Origin: Erwinia sp. 198
Lineage (GTDB): Bacteria; Pseudomonadota; Gammaproteobacteria; Enterobacterales; Enterobacteriaceae
Reading direction: 5' to 3'
Assembly (NCBI RefSeq): GCF_003937915.1
Contig: NZ_RHUM01000001.1
Coordinates: 310,001-374,000, forward strand
Length of the DNA: 64,000 bases
A program made the translations under genes and the position numbers. The notes beneath the pieces were generated by a model. The model was not told where the DNA came from, did not search any database, and saw nothing but the letters and a program-made list of their open reading frames with translations. How positions within the stretch are numbered: the first letter of the stretch is position 1; each line of letters starts with the position of its first letter. Positions 18,381-28,291 of this stretch are shown piece after piece.

Positions 18381-19079
18381 TTAGTTAGTGGCGCCGTAAT
18401 CGCGCGCGCCAAATATGGCGGTGCCAATGCGCACCATGGTCGTACCTGCCTCAATAGCCGCATCCATATCGTCGCTCATCCCCAGGGAGAGCGTATCGAC
18501 GGAGGCGTAATTCTTTTTCAGTTCACTAAAGGCTGCCGTCATCCGACGACAAACGGCCAGCTGGCGCTGATAATCCGCCTCCGGCGCGGGGATCGCCATC
18601 AGGCCGCGCAGCGTTAAACGCGGCAGCTGAGCAATCTCCCGAGCCAGATCCGGCAGCGCAGACAGCATGATGCCAGATTTACTCTGCTCGTCGCTGATAT
18701 TTATCTGGATCAGCACATTCAACGGCGGTAAATCGGCCGGACGCTGTTCGTTCAGCCTGGCGGCGATCTTCAGCCGATCCACCGTATGGCACCAGGCAAA
18801 GTTTTCCGCTACCAGCCGACTTTTGTTGGATTGCAGCGGCCCGATAAAGTGCCATGCCAGCGCGGAATTGTTCAGCGCCTGAATTTTATCGACGCCTTCC
18901 TGCACGTAGTTTTCGCCAAAAGCAAGCTGGCCCGCCGCCGCCGCTTCTTCGACCGCGCTCGCAGGTTTTGTTTTGCTCACTGCAAGCAGCGTAATTTCTG
19001 CCGGATCGCGGCCGCATCGTGCGGCTGCCGCTGAGATCCGCTCGCGTATCTGCTGTAAGTTGTGCTGAATCGGGGTCAT
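18381..19079 (-). CDS. yggS: Pyridoxal phosphate homeostasis protein (PLPBP)
   Basis: The cytosolic PLP-binding TIM-barrel protein keeps vitamin B6 and amino-acid pools balanced and has no known catalysis. The PLP lysine lies in LLAVSKTKP; LIQINISDEQSKSG, RGLMAIP and LSLGMSDDMDAAIEAG are family signatures. The 232 residues match the family. It is divergent from yggR with only 15 bases between the start codons, so each gene's promoter must overlap the other's coding start. Confidence 0.96.
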   Translation of the reverse strand: MTPIQHNLQQIRERISAAAARCGRDPAEITLLAVSKTKPASAVEEAAAAGQLAFGENYVQEGVDKIQALNNSALAWHFIGPLQSNKSRLVAENFAWCHTVDRLKIAARLNEQRPADLPPLNVLIQINISDEQSKSGIMLSALPDLAREIAQLPRLTLRGLMAIPAPEADYQRQLAVCRRMTAAFSELKKNYASVDTLSLGMSDDMDAAIEAGTTMVRIGTAIFGARDYGATN

Positions 19080-19094
19080 AGTCAGGGAGTTAAT

Positions 19095-20090
19095 ATGGAT
19101 ATTGAGGAATTAGTGGCGCTTAGTGTAAAGCATAACGCCGGGGATCTGCACCTCTGTAGTGGTCATTCTCCGTTCTGGCGGCTGGCGGGCAGGCTGGAGG
19201 CGATACCGGGTGGTCTTCCTGCCAGCGACGAGCTGCTGCTAAAAATTAGCCAGGCGTGGCTGGATGCCGATCAACAGCGCGAGTTTGGCCGCGCGGGCCA
19301 GCTGGATTTCGCACTGACGCTGGCCGACGGCACGCGGCTGCGGGCGAATCTGTTCCGGCAGCAGCGGGGCGTTTCGCTGGCGCTGCGCTTTATCGCCAGC
19401 CGCTGTCCCGAGCTGGCGGAGCTGGAGCTGCCACCGGTAGTGACGGGGCTGCTCCGGCTGCAGGACGGGCTGGTATTGGTGACGGGCGCGACCGGCAGCG
19501 GCAAATCAACAACGCTGGCTGCGCTTATCGGCGCGATTAACCAGCAGCAGCACCGCCATATCCTGACGCTGGAAGATCCGGTGGAGTTTATTCACCGCAG
19601 CGAGCGATCGCTGATCCAGCAGCGGGAGATAGGCCAGCACTGCCTCTCTTTCAGCACCGGGCTGCGGGCGGCGCTGCGTCAGGATCCGGACGTCATTCTG
19701 CTGGGCGAGCTGCGCGATAGCGACACCATTCAGCTGGCTTTGACGGCGGCAGAAACCGGGCATCTGGTGCTGGCGACGCTGCACACGCGCGGCGCAGCGC
19801 AGGCGGTGGACCGGCTGGTGGACGTTTTTCCCGGCGCGGAGAAAAACCTGATCCGCAGTCAGCTGGCCGGCAGCCTGAAAGCGGTGATTGCGCAAAAGCT
19901 GGTGCCGGGCGTGACCAAAGGCCGGGTGGCGCTGTTTGAGGTGCTGATCAATACCCCAGCCACGAGCAGTCTGATTCGCGAAGGCAAAACGCATCAGCTG
20001 CCGGGCGTGCTGCAAACCGGCGCGCAGCTGGGTATGCAGACGTTTGAGCAGAGCCTGCAGGCGCGGCGGCAGGCCGGGCAGGTGGCGTAA
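19095..20090 (+). CDS. yggR: PilT-like ATPase YggR
   Basis: This is a twitching/retraction-type secretion ATPase of 331 residues. Walker A is GATGSGKST; the Asp box is LTLEDPVEF, Walker B is DPDVILLGELRD, and the His box is GHLVLATLHTRGA. It begins MDIEELVALSVKHNAGDLHLC, as in E. coli YggR, with AGGGAG as ribosome site; the in-frame ATG at 19062 would run into yggS and is rejected. No pilus genes are nearby, so it probably serves type IV pili encoded elsewhere or is vestigial. Confidence 0.93.
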   Translation: MDIEELVALSVKHNAGDLHLCSGHSPFWRLAGRLEAIPGGLPASDELLLKISQAWLDADQQREFGRAGQLDFALTLADGTRLRANLFRQQRGVSLALRFIASRCPELAELELPPVVTGLLRLQDGLVLVTGATGSGKSTTLAALIGAINQQQHRHILTLEDPVEFIHRSERSLIQQREIGQHCLSFSTGLRAALRQDPDVILLGELRDSDTIQLALTAAETGHLVLATLHTRGAAQAVDRLVDVFPGAEKNLIRSQLAGSLKAVIAQKLVPGVTKGRVALFEVLINTPATSSLIREGKTHQLPGVLQTGAQLGMQTFEQSLQARRQAGQVA

Positions 20091-20132
20091 CGATAAGCGG
20101 AGCAGGTGGTATAAGGGTAAGCGCAGGCGATA

Positions 20133-20270
20133 GCGTAATGACAGGTCAGGCTGATGCGTCAGGTCAGGCTGATGGCGTAACGGCAGGCAGGACTAGCGGC
20201 AGGTGACCGGCGGCGGGGGGAAAACGTGCCCGGGGCGTAACGGCAGACAGAACCGATAGCGTAACGGCTG
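20133..20270. repeat. Short degenerate repeats between yggR and ruvX
   Basis: CAGGTCAGGCTGATG occurs twice, exactly, at 20142-20156 and 20160-20174. The motif GCGTAAcGGCaG appears four times with small changes (near 20133, 20175, 20235 and 20259). The unit lengths are irregular, the sequence is G-rich and there is no open frame. It is a low-complexity spacer, perhaps from replication slippage. Confidence 0.6.
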
Positions 20271-20332
20271 GTGCACGAGCCGGGCGGCGTTACGCGGCCC
20301 GGCGGTAAAAAGTGAAGCGATAAGCGAGCCGA

Positions 20333-20755
20333 CTAGCTCCACGCGTTTTCAAACCAGCTTTCGAGAATGATCACGGCTGAAAGGGAATCGACGCTGCCCT
20401 TATTTAACGCACGGAAGCCGCCACGTGAAAAGAGGTCGGCCCTGGCTTCCACGGTGCTGAGCCGCTCATCGTGCAGCTCTACCTTGACGCCAAAGCGCCC
20501 GTGCAGCCGGTTGGCAAATTTGCGCGCTCTGGCGGTTAGCGGCTGTTCGGTGCCGTCCATATTTAACGGCAGACCGACCACAACATGATCCGGCTGCCAC
20601 TCTTTCAGCAACGCCTCGATTTTGCTCCAGTCGGGCGTGCCGTCCTGTGCCTTCAGGGCAGGAAGCGGGCGGGCGGTGCCGGTAAGCTGTTGGCCAATCG
20701 CCACGCCGATGCTTTTGGTGCCAAAATCGAAGGCCAGCAGGGTAAGGTGGCTCAT
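20333..20755 (-). CDS. ruvX: Putative Holliday-junction-resolvase-fold nuclease RuvX/YqgF
   Basis: YqgF is an RNase-H-fold protein implicated in processing the 5' end of 16S rRNA precursor. The 140 residues (E. coli 138) show the acidic start [32 protein letters not shown] and [12 protein letters not shown], carrying the conserved acidic residues. Its ATG overlaps the yqgE stop by one base (TGATG), the standard pairing in Enterobacterales. Confidence 0.95.
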   Translation of the reverse strand: MSHLTLLAFDFGTKSIGVAIGQQLTGTARPLPALKAQDGTPDWSKIEALLKEWQPDHVVVGLPLNMDGTEQPLTARARKFANRLHGRFGVKVELHDERLSTVEARADLFSRGGFRALNKGSVDSLSAVIILESWFENAWS

Positions 20756-21318
20756 CAGGCGTGTCCAACATCGCTGGTGATATTGTGAATATCCACGCCG
20801 ATGCTTTTCGCCGCTTCGCGCCAGCGTTCGGCAACGGGCGTTTTAAACAGAATGTTGCTGTTGGCCGGAATGGTCAGCCAGGCATTTTCCAGCAGCTCGT
20901 TTTCCAACTGGTCTTTCTCCCAGGCGCAGTAGCCTAGCGCGACCAGCACGCTTTCCGGTTGCTCCGGCGTGCCCAGCGTTTCCAGCACGTCGCGGGAGGT
21001 AGTGATCACCGTATTATCGGAAACGCGAATGCTGGACGCGTAGGTATGCTGAGCAGAGTGCAAAATAAAACCGCGATCTTCTGCCAGCGGGCCGCCGGCA
21101 AAAACCGGCTTGTCGAGCTTGACTTCGGGTTCGCGCGGGGTTGGCATAATTTTTAACTTCTTAAGAATGCCGTCGACGGTTAGATTTTCCATCGGTTTAT
21201 TAACGATAATACCCATGGCGCCTTCGTCATTGTGTTCGCAGATATAAACAACCGAACGTTTAAACAAAGGATCCAGCAGCGTGGGCATGGCAATCAAAAA
21301 ATGATGCTGTAAATTCAT
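20755..21318 (-). CDS. yqgE: YqgE family protein (UPF0301, AlgH-like)
   Basis: This 187-residue cytosolic protein of unknown activity shares a fold with AlgH of Pseudomonas. Motifs are [37 protein letters not shown] and [18 protein letters not shown] 21318 is chosen because it gives the family start [12 protein letters not shown]; the 22-residue upstream extension is not conserved. It lies between gshB and ruvX, its usual place. Confidence 0.95.
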   Translation of the reverse strand: MNLQHHFLIAMPTLLDPLFKRSVVYICEHNDEGAMGIIVNKPMENLTVDGILKKLKIMPTPREPEVKLDKPVFAGGPLAEDRGFILHSAQHTYASSIRVSDNTVITTSRDVLETLGTPEQPESVLVALGYCAWEKDQLENELLENAWLTIPANSNILFKTPVAERWREAAKSIGVDIHNITSDVGHA

Positions 21319-21408
21319 ATCAGGATTCTGTAGTCGGGTTGCCCACCTGCGGTAAAGGCCGCAGGCGAACAACAGGGTTAGCACGAAGGCCCGTCAATCC
21401 TTTTTTTA

Positions 21409-22353
21409 TCAGGCCAGTCGTTTTTCAATCGCATCCATAAGCATACCAGTAATTGAAATCGGGAATGCGGCCTCGATCTCACGTATGCAGGTCGGGCTGG
21501 TCACGTTAATTTCCGTCAGCTTGTCGCCGATGATATCCAGGCCGACAAAAATCAGGCCCTTTTGCTTCAGCATCGGGCCGACGCGGCGGGCAATTTCCCA
21601 GTCGCTTTCGGACAGCGGACGCGCTTCGCCACGGCCGCCGGCCGCCAGGTTGCCACGCGTTTCGCCCGATTTGGGAATGCGAGCCAGGCAGTAAGGCACG
21701 GGTTCACCATCCACGACCAGCACGCGTTTGTCGCCTTCTTTAATCGCTGGCAGATAGTTCTGCGCCATGCAGTAGAAGCTGCCATGCTCGGTCAGCGTTT
21801 CAATAATCACCGACAGGTTTGGATCTTCCTGCTTCACGCGGAAAATAGAGGCGCCGCCCATGCCGTCCAGCGGTTTCAGGATAATGTCGCCGTGTTCCTG
21901 CCAGAAATCGCGGATCTGCTGCGCGCTGCGGGTCACCAGCGTGTCCGGCGTCAGCTCAGCAAACCAGGCGGTGTAGAGCTTCTCGTTGCAGTCGCGCAGG
22001 CTCTGCGGCTTATTGACAATCAGCGTGCCTTTTTCTTCCGCGCGCTCAAGGATGTAGGTCGCGTAGATAAATTCGGTGTCGAAAGGCGGATCTTTACGCA
22101 TCAGCACTACGTTCAGATCGGCCAGCGCAATATCCTGCTCGCTGCCGAACTCGTACCACTTGTCATAGTTTTGCTCAACGCTCAACAGACGAGTGGCCGC
22201 GCGCGCTTCGCCGCCGCGCAGATAGAGATCTTTCATCTCCATATAGTGAATTTCATAACCGCGGCGCTGTGCTTCCAGCAGCATCGCGAAGCTGCTGTCT
22301 TTTTTAATATTGATGGCGCTAATCGGGTCCATCACAATGCCAAGCTTAATCAT
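21409..22353 (-). CDS. gshB: Glutathione synthetase
   Basis: GshB joins glycine to gamma-glutamylcysteine with ATP, the second step of glutathione synthesis. The 314 residues are an ATP-grasp enzyme: LGIVMDPISAINIKKDSS at the start, KPLDGMGGASIFRV (ATP loop), PAIKEGDKRVLVVDGEPV, and the metal-binding end GLDIIGDKLTEINVTSPT. It is downstream of rsmE by 54 bases and upstream of yqgE, all leftward. Confidence 0.97.
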   Translation of the reverse strand: MIKLGIVMDPISAINIKKDSSFAMLLEAQRRGYEIHYMEMKDLYLRGGEARAATRLLSVEQNYDKWYEFGSEQDIALADLNVVLMRKDPPFDTEFIYATYILERAEEKGTLIVNKPQSLRDCNEKLYTAWFAELTPDTLVTRSAQQIRDFWQEHGDIILKPLDGMGGASIFRVKQEDPNLSVIIETLTEHGSFYCMAQNYLPAIKEGDKRVLVVDGEPVPYCLARIPKSGETRGNLAAGGRGEARPLSESDWEIARRVGPMLKQKGLIFVGLDIIGDKLTEINVTSPTCIREIEAAFPISITGMLMDAIEKRLA

Positions 22354-22407
22354 TAGTCTCTCCAGTTGAGCTTTCTTGCCTGCCGTTTTTCTCGTCAGTG
22401 CCTGTTA

Positions 22408-23139
22408 TCAGCCTAAATCGCCAAACCGTACCTGAAGGGCGGTAATGGCGGTTAGCGCGGTGGTCTCCGTGCGCAGCACGCGAGGCCCTAAAAGGATATC
22501 GGTAAAGCCGTAGCGCGCCGTCATCGCGATCTCATCCGCCGTCAGGCCGCCTTCCGGGCCAATCAGCAAACGGACGCGTTCCACGGGCTGCGGCAGGGTA
22601 TTGATGCTTTGGCTCGCTCTCGGGTGCAGATTGAGCTTCAGGCTGCTGTCCTCTTCGGCGCTCCAGGCCTCCAGCGTCATTGCTTCACGTACTTCCGGCA
22701 CGCGATTTCTGCCGCACTGCTCGCAGGCGGCAATCACAATTTTTTGCCACTGCTGGATTTTTTTCGCCAGCCTTTGGGCATCAAGCTTTACGCCACAGCG
22801 CTCAGAAAACAAGGGGGTGATGCTGTTTACGCCCAGTTCCACCGCTTTTTGAATGGTGAACTCCATCTTCTCGCCGCGCGACATCACCTGGCCTAAATGG
22901 AGGTGAAGCGGGGATTCACGGCACTCTTCGTGACTTTCCTGCACGGCGACGCGCACATTTTTCTTATCCGCCTGCATAATTTCGGCGCTAAATGTCAGAT
23001 TAGTACCATCGAACAATTCCAGGCGCTGACCTGCGTTCATCCGCAGTACGCGTCCTACGTGATTTGCCGCTTCTTCGTTGAGGAGAACTTCGCTGCCGAC
23101 GACCAGCGGCTCGGCATGATAAATGCGGGGTATGCGCAT
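22408..23139 (-). CDS. rsmE: 16S rRNA (uracil1498-N3)-methyltransferase
   Basis: RsmE is a SPOUT-class enzyme that methylates U1498 of 16S rRNA. The 243 residues equal E. coli when started at ATG 23139 (MRIPRIYH), which has a GGATC-type ribosome site. The longer frame upstream is Pro/Arg-rich and not conserved. The PUA-like N-terminus ([10 protein letters not shown]) leads into the SPOUT knot with [14 protein letters not shown] and [16 protein letters not shown]. Confidence 0.97.
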   Translation of the reverse strand: MRIPRIYHAEPLVVGSEVLLNEEAANHVGRVLRMNAGQRLELFDGTNLTFSAEIMQADKKNVRVAVQESHEECRESPLHLHLGQVMSRGEKMEFTIQKAVELGVNSITPLFSERCGVKLDAQRLAKKIQQWQKIVIAACEQCGRNRVPEVREAMTLEAWSAEEDSSLKLNLHPRASQSINTLPQPVERVRLLIGPEGGLTADEIAMTARYGFTDILLGPRVLRTETTALTAITALQVRFGDLG

Positions 23140-23211
23140 GGGGATCCTGATAAAAGTAACTGGCCGCGGCGGGCGCGGCCAAGACATGCTGTCCAGTTTA
23201 GGCCACAGATT

Positions 23212-23916
23212 TTACCGCTGGCAAGCACGCTGTACATAGGGGTTATGGTTGCCCTGGACTTTTGCGATGCGGTTATCGCGCTCGCATTCCCAGGCGGTAA
23301 CCGGATACTGCTTGTCCCAGACCGTCATCAGCTGAGTTTGCTGTTTCGACATCGCAATCTGGTACTGGTCGCGCATATAGAACCACGTGCGGGCGATGGC
23401 ACCACGCGCGCGCGCTGGCGGTTCAGCCTGCTTATTCTTAAAGTCGATCTTCATTTCGCACTGGCCGTACTGATGCTCGCTGCCGTTCCACTGGCTGTAC
23501 ATAAAGTTGCCGCGATCGCCGTTAACCTCGCCGATGGCGGGCTGCAGGTTATGCAGATCGGACTCTATACGGCGATAGCCTGCGTCTTTGGCGCACTGTT
23601 TTCTGCCGCCGTCCTGCCAGCACTGGCGCTGGTGGCCGAAAGTCCAGGCGGGCACCACGTGTTCCCACTCAATGCGGTTAGCGCGGTTGGCGTTTTTGCG
23701 CACCTGATAGCCGCAGGAGGCGAGATCCGGCACGCCTTTTTTCCCCTGCCAGTTAATTTTACAGCCGCAGTAAAAAGAGCCGGGCGCATCGGCATTGATC
23801 TGCGCGGCATAGGCTTTCGCCTGGCTGAAATTATTCTGATGGTAGTTGTTGGGGCTTAACCCGTGGGCAAAGAACGCGGTCAGCATCGAAAAGCAGCCAA
23901 TAATTTTGCGTAACAT
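23212..23916 (-). CDS. endA: DNA-specific endonuclease I
   Basis: EndA is a periplasmic double-strand DNase. The 234 residues (E. coli 235) start with a signal peptide ending near AFFAHG. The HNH/His-Me-finger core contains [14 protein letters not shown], with the catalytic His, and [19 protein letters not shown]. Eight or so cysteines (for example [26 protein letters not shown]) fit disulfide bonding in the periplasm. Context rsmE-endA-sprT is as in E. coli. Confidence 0.96.
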   Translation of the reverse strand: MLRKIIGCFSMLTAFFAHGLSPNNYHQNNFSQAKAYAAQINADAPGSFYCGCKINWQGKKGVPDLASCGYQVRKNANRANRIEWEHVVPAWTFGHQRQCWQDGGRKQCAKDAGYRRIESDLHNLQPAIGEVNGDRGNFMYSQWNGSEHQYGQCEMKIDFKNKQAEPPARARGAIARTWFYMRDQYQIAMSKQQTQLMTVWDKQYPVTAWECERDNRIAKVQGNHNPYVQRACQR

Positions 23917-24023
23917 AGTTCGGTTTTCTGTCAGTCAATAAAGCGGCGAGAGTAGCAGAAGCACCGGATAACAGGAAATCGTCGTGTGCTTTATCAGCGC
24001 TTTTTTTGACGCCAGGCCGATTT

Positions 24024-24536
24024 TTATGCAGGCGTAAACGTGCCGGGCTGTAGTTTTTCGCCGCAGTGAACGCAGCGGTATTCGCTCTCACCGCGCGTAA
24101 CCCGGTTATGACGGCGCACGGTCAGCTGATGCTGCTGACAGCGGCATCGGTAGGGGAAAGCGCGGCTGCGCACCGATTCGATAGCAAACTGGTGCGTGCG
24201 TCGTGCAGGCACGCCCAGTACGCTCTCCATCATCCACTTCCACTCTTTGCCGTGCGGCGCCACGCGGCCAAACTGTTTCCATACCAGCAGATGCGCCAGC
24301 TCGTGCGGCACCACTTCATTGATAAAAGCTTCCTGATTTTCCAGCAGCAGCACCGGATTCAGGCGGATCTCCCAGGTTTCCAGCCAGGCAGTGCCCGCAG
24401 CCGTACCGCGCTGCTGATAAACCAGCTTTGGTTCAGGATAGTGGCGTTCAAGACGCTGATTAGCCTGCTGCAGCTTGTCGCGCAGCGAACGCATTACGGC
24501 CTGTTGTAGGGCTATTGGAAGTCGAGGGGATTTCAT
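24024..24536 (-). CDS. sprT: SprT family zinc metalloprotein
   Basis: SprT-like proteins carry a zincin active site, here [11 protein letters not shown] (HExxH), and a C-terminal zinc ribbon ([11 protein letters not shown] and [10 protein letters not shown]). The family includes the eukaryotic DNA-protein crosslink protease SPRTN; the bacterial role is unclear. ATG 24536 gives [15 protein letters not shown], as in E. coli, and 170 residues; a 12-residue upstream extension is less likely. Confidence 0.94.
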   Translation of the reverse strand: MKSPRLPIALQQAVMRSLRDKLQQANQRLERHYPEPKLVYQQRGTAAGTAWLETWEIRLNPVLLLENQEAFINEVVPHELAHLLVWKQFGRVAPHGKEWKWMMESVLGVPARRTHQFAIESVRSRAFPYRCRCQQHQLTVRRHNRVTRGESEYRCVHCGEKLQPGTFTPA

Positions 24537-24577
24537 GGTGCAGAGGATACGACGTGAAGCAGGGGAATTCAATGAAG

Positions 24578-24599
24578 CTGGCCGGGTTGCCCCGGCCAG
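24578..24599. terminator. Hairpin after galP
   Basis: The perfect 9-base stem CTGGCCGGG with loop TTGC lies 7 bases beyond the galP stop. There is no strong T-run, so termination may be inefficient or the hairpin may protect the 3' end. Confidence 0.55.
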
Positions 24600-24605
24600 T
24601 GAAGC

Positions 24606-26003
24606 TTAGTCGCGCTGACCGATGTCGCGCAGCTTTTTGCCGCTTAACAGGTTGCGTTCGATATGCTCAAGAGAAACGTTTTTGGTTTCCGGGATCAGCA
24701 TAATAGTCAGAATGATAAAGAGAATATTCAGACCTGCGTAGACCCAGAAGGTATTGGCGTTGCCCAGCGTGTTCAGCATGGTCAGGAAGGTGGCCCCGAC
24801 GATCATGTTGGCAATCCAGTTGGTCGCCGTAGAAACGGTGATACCAAAATCGCGCCCTTTCAGCGGCTGAATTTCAGAACACAGTACCCAGATCAGCGGG
24901 CCGGCGCTCATGGCGAAGCCAATGATAAACATCAGCAACATAGCGACAGCAAAGTACTGTGCGCCGGCAGAGTGAATGCCGATATGCAGCATGGTACCCA
25001 GCACGCCCATACCGATCGCCATGACCAGGAAGCCCAGCTTCAGGGTCGGCTTACGGCCCCAGCGATCCACCAGACCGATAGCGATAAAGGTCGCCAGCAC
25101 GTTGATCAGACCAACGATAACGGTGCCCCACATCTGCTCGGTGGTATTGGTAAAGCCGGCAATTTCAAAAATTTTCGGCGCGTAGTACATGATGACGTTC
25201 ATACCGGTGAACTGCTGCATAACCTGTAGCAGAATACCCAGCCAGACCGCACGGCGGAAATTACCGTTGTTTTTGAACAGATTCCAGCCGGACTGTTTGA
25301 TCTTCAGGCTTTCACGGATTTCATCCAGCTCGCGTTTTGCCTGCTCGCTGGTGTCGCGCAGGCGATCCAGCACGCGCTGCGCATCGCGGAAGTTGCCTTT
25401 CGCCGCCAGCCAGCGCGGGCTGTTAGGCAGGAAGCAGACGCCGACCAGCAGCAGGGCCGCCGGGATAGTGATGATGCCCAGCATCCAGCGCCATTCGCCG
25501 GTGTAGCTGAACGCGGTATCGGAGAGATAGGCACCCAGAATACCGATGGTGATCATCAGCTGGTACAGGGAGATCATACTGCCGCGGATTTTTTCTGGTG
25601 CGATTTCAGAAAGGTAAAGCGGAGCGGTAAAGGAAGCCACGCCGACGGCCAGGCCCAGCAGCACGCGCGCCACAATCAGCATATCCGCGTTTCCCGCCAT
25701 GGCTGACCACAGAGAGCCGATAACGAACAGCACTGCGCCAATCATCAGGCTCTTTTTACGACCGAGGTAAGAGGACATCCAGCCGCTGCCGACGGCGCCG
25801 ACGGCGGCACCGAACATCATTGAGCTGACGATCCATTCCTGCTGGTGGGCAGTGACGTTGAAATCTTTCGCAATGAAAGGTAAAGCGCCGGCAATCACGC
25901 CGATATCCAGCCCGAAAAGCAGGCCGGCGAGTGCGGCGAGTAAACATACGAACAAGGTCATCGCCTTGTTGGATGTTCTGCTCTGTTTCTTATTATCAGG
26001 CAT
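24606..26003 (-). CDS. galP: Galactose/proton symporter
   Basis: GalP imports galactose and glucose with protons across the inner membrane. The 465 residues form a 12-helix MFS sugar porter with signatures [46 protein letters not shown] and [13 protein letters not shown]. The 413-base upstream region holds a near-ideal GalR/GalS operator, a second weaker one 204 bases away and a CRP site. It is therefore probably induced by galactose and subject to catabolite control. Confidence 0.96.
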   Translation of the reverse strand: MPDNKKQSRTSNKAMTLFVCLLAALAGLLFGLDIGVIAGALPFIAKDFNVTAHQQEWIVSSMMFGAAVGAVGSGWMSSYLGRKKSLMIGAVLFVIGSLWSAMAGNADMLIVARVLLGLAVGVASFTAPLYLSEIAPEKIRGSMISLYQLMITIGILGAYLSDTAFSYTGEWRWMLGIITIPAALLLVGVCFLPNSPRWLAAKGNFRDAQRVLDRLRDTSEQAKRELDEIRESLKIKQSGWNLFKNNGNFRRAVWLGILLQVMQQFTGMNVIMYYAPKIFEIAGFTNTTEQMWGTVIVGLINVLATFIAIGLVDRWGRKPTLKLGFLVMAIGMGVLGTMLHIGIHSAGAQYFAVAMLLMFIIGFAMSAGPLIWVLCSEIQPLKGRDFGITVSTATNWIANMIVGATFLTMLNTLGNANTFWVYAGLNILFIILTIMLIPETKNVSLEHIERNLLSGKKLRDIGQRD

Positions 26004-26070
26004 GAAGCCTCCATATTAGTGGTACTGTATATTGTTTTTATAAATGTTAAAAAAACCCGGCGCGAAAGAC

Positions 26071-26086
26071 TGTGCGGGCGATCACA
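26071..26086 (-). promoter_or_regulatory. CRP site upstream of galP
   Basis: TGTGC-GGGCGA-TCACA matches the CRP consensus TGTGA-N6-TCACA at 9 of 10 positions. It is two bases from the GalR operator, about 70-80 bases upstream of the galP start. Confidence 0.65.
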
Positions 26087-26088
26087 CG

Positions 26089-26104
26089 GTGTAATCGGTT
26101 ACAC
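26089..26104 (-). promoter_or_regulatory. GalR/GalS operator of galP (proximal)
   Basis: GTGTAATCGGTTACAC fits the GalR/GalS consensus GTGKAANCGNTTNCAC at every position. It lies beside the CRP site. Confidence 0.85.
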
Positions 26105-26292
26105 ACCAGATCTTTCTGAAAACGGTGGTTTTCATACGCGCTTACGCTTTATAACCGTTCAGGCATAGCACTAAATAGCTTCTCCTGGTTCCCTGCTGGC
26201 CCTCTATCGGACAGCGCTGAAAATAGCGCATTCCCGCTACTCTTGTTAAGGCTGGAAATTCTTAATTATCAGATGCTGCCTGATGTTTCTGG

Positions 26293-26308
26293 ATGTAACC
26301 GTTAACAT
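26293..26308 (-). promoter_or_regulatory. Second GalR-like operator (distal)
   Basis: ATGTAACCGTTAACAT matches the GalR/GalS consensus at 13 of 16 positions and keeps the central CG. It lies 204 bases from the proximal operator, a distance that could permit DNA looping. Confidence 0.5.
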
Positions 26309-26372
26309 GCGGGGCGGCGAAAGCCTGCAAAAGTGTACACGGAGTTTACCAATCCGCCAGCCAGCGGGCAGC

Positions 26373-26398
26373 AAAAAGGGCACCCTTTAGGTGCCCTT
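26373..26398 (-). terminator. Terminator of metK
   Basis: The stem AAGGGCACC/GGTGCCCTT with a 5-base loop is followed on the minus strand by a T-run. It is about 20 bases past the metK stop. Confidence 0.92.
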
Positions 26399-26416
26399 GA
26401 TGCAATAGGTAAAACC

Positions 26417-27571
26417 TTACTTCAGGCCAGCGGCGTCACGCAGCTGTGCGGCCTTGTCGGTTTTTTCCCACGGGAAGTGCTCGCGGCCAAAGTGACCGTA
26501 AGCCGCAGTTTCGCGGTAGATTGGGTGCAGCAGATCCAGCATCTGGATCAGGCCGTAAGGACGCAGGTCGAAGAACTCGCGTACCAGCAGCGTCAGCTGT
26601 TCGGTAGAGATTTTTTCTGTACCAAAGGTTTCTACCATGATGGACGTCGGTTCCGCAACGCCGATGGCGTAAGAAACCTGGATTTCACAGCGATCGGCCA
26701 GGCCGGCAGCCACGATGTTCTTGGCCACGTAGCGTGCTGCGTAGGCTGCGGAACGGTCAACTTTTGACGGATCCTTACCGGAGAACGCGCCGCCGCCGTG
26801 ACGAGCCATGCCGCCGTAGGTGTCCACGATGATTTTACGACCGGTCAGGCCGCAATCGCCCATCGGGCCGCCGATAACGAAACGGCCGGTCGGGTTGATA
26901 TGGTATTTGGTACCGGCGTTGATCCATTCAGCTGGCAGAACCGGCTTGATGATCTCTTCCATCACCGCTTCCTGCAGCGCTTTCTGATCGATATCTTCTG
27001 AATGCTGCGTAGAAAGCACTACCGCGTCGATACCAACGATTTTGCCCGCATCGTACTGGAAAGTGATCTGGCTTTTCGCATCCGGACGCAGCCACGGCAG
27101 GGTGCCGTTTTTACGCACTTCGGACTGACGCTGCACCAGACGGTGCGCGTAGGTCACCGGCGCAGGCATCAGCACGTCGGTTTCGTTGGTGGCATAGCCG
27201 AACATCAGGCCCTGATCGCCCGCGCCCTGTTCCAGCGGATCGGCGCGATCCACGCCCTGGTTGATATCCGGCGACTGTTTGCCGATAGCATTCAGCACCG
27301 CGCAGGAGTTGGCATCAAAGCCCATGTCGGAATGGACATAGCCGATTTCACGCACGGTATTACGGGTGATCTCTTCGATATCTACCCACGCGCTGGTGGT
27401 GATTTCGCCACCGACCAGCACCATGCCGGTTTTTACGTAGGTTTCACAGGCGACGCGGGCTTTCGGATCCTGCTCAAGGATGGCATCCAGCACGGCATCA
27501 GAGATCTGGTCGGCGATTTTATCGGGATGTCCTTCTGAGACGGACTCGGAAGTGAAAAGGTGTTTAGCCAT
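26417..27571 (-). CDS. metK: S-adenosylmethionine synthetase
   Basis: MetK makes S-adenosylmethionine from methionine and ATP in the cytoplasm. The 384 residues equal E. coli. Signatures are [28 protein letters not shown] and [16 protein letters not shown] (P-loop-like phosphate binding). The upstream region contains stretches resembling tandem met boxes, so MetJ control is likely. SAM is needed downstream for decarboxylation to spermidine, linking it to the neighbouring speA and speB. Confidence 0.98.
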   Translation of the reverse strand: MAKHLFTSESVSEGHPDKIADQISDAVLDAILEQDPKARVACETYVKTGMVLVGGEITTSAWVDIEEITRNTVREIGYVHSDMGFDANSCAVLNAIGKQSPDINQGVDRADPLEQGAGDQGLMFGYATNETDVLMPAPVTYAHRLVQRQSEVRKNGTLPWLRPDAKSQITFQYDAGKIVGIDAVVLSTQHSEDIDQKALQEAVMEEIIKPVLPAEWINAGTKYHINPTGRFVIGGPMGDCGLTGRKIIVDTYGGMARHGGGAFSGKDPSKVDRSAAYAARYVAKNIVAAGLADRCEIQVSYAIGVAEPTSIMVETFGTEKISTEQLTLLVREFFDLRPYGLIQMLDLLHPIYRETAAYGHFGREHFPWEKTDKAAQLRDAAGLK

Positions 27572-27687
27572 TTATTCTTTACCTTACTGAAACGGGTTGG
27601 GATCGACTGCATAGCGCTAAAAAGAAACGGCTTTCTCTCTCTGCGCCCCCTCAGGCAAAGCCATGAGCAGTACAATAATTTAATTTA

Positions 27688-27735
27688 AGACGCTTAGAAG
27701 TTAACCAGTATAGATGGATTCACATCTGGACGGCT
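27688..27735 (-). promoter_or_regulatory. Candidate MetJ (met box) operator of metK
   Basis: Consecutive 8-base units resemble the met box AGACGTCT. AGACGCTT (6 of 8) is followed by AGAAGTTA at 27688-27703. A second group at 27712-27735 reads AGATGGAT, TCACATCT and GGACGGCT (5, 5 and 6 of 8). Tandem 8-base periodicity is the MetJ pattern; individual matches are modest. Confidence 0.45.
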
Positions 27736-28291
27736 ATTTTAGGTTACTCGTTAAACAGATTGCCAGCATTTTTTATCGGAAACAACCGGGGAATTTTGTA
27801 AAAATTACCGTGCCTCTTGTTGTTCCTTACATTTAAATTTTGCATTCCTGTCGTGCTGATTGTATAAAACGCCGCTGCTGTAAGCCGGGTTTGCCGGTAT
27901 CAGCGGCAGGCGCGTCAGCGAGAGGACTTTTCGCTGGCCTTTTCCTCCCGGTTTCCCCAAGCGGAGCTGAATACGGTCATGATCGCAACCGGTTCATTGC
28001 GCCATTCCGGCGCGCGCAGACTCTTCCTGTCCCGTTTTCCTGCCTCGGTGCCGTGCCGATGTAGCACCGGTCGTAATACCGGCATTCATTGTCGATAATC
28101 TCCTTCTTCTCGTTTCTCAGCGCAGCTGGGTGCCGGAGTCCGCGACGTGTTTAATGTTATACTTTTGATATCGCCTGGTGCGGTGCCTCAGCGTTTTATG
28201 CTGGGCTTCCCGGTAGTCGATGGGTTGTTGTCGTGGGTTTTCCCTGCGATAGTAGTTAACTGTTCCGCATCATTGAAATTCGAGGCTCGCG
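27736..28291. other. metK-speA intergenic region and speA leader
   Basis: About 550 bases carry no convincing protein gene. A TATACT hexamer in the stretch near 28155-28165 may be the -10 element of a speA promoter, leaving a leader of about 125 bases. I did not recognise the small yqgB-type frame of E. coli. Several GC-rich inverted segments occur but none with a terminator tail. Confidence 0.4.

Noticed and set aside
20133..20270. CRISPR array
   Set aside because: Repeats are short, degenerate and irregularly spaced, with no constant repeat/spacer lengths and no cas genes.
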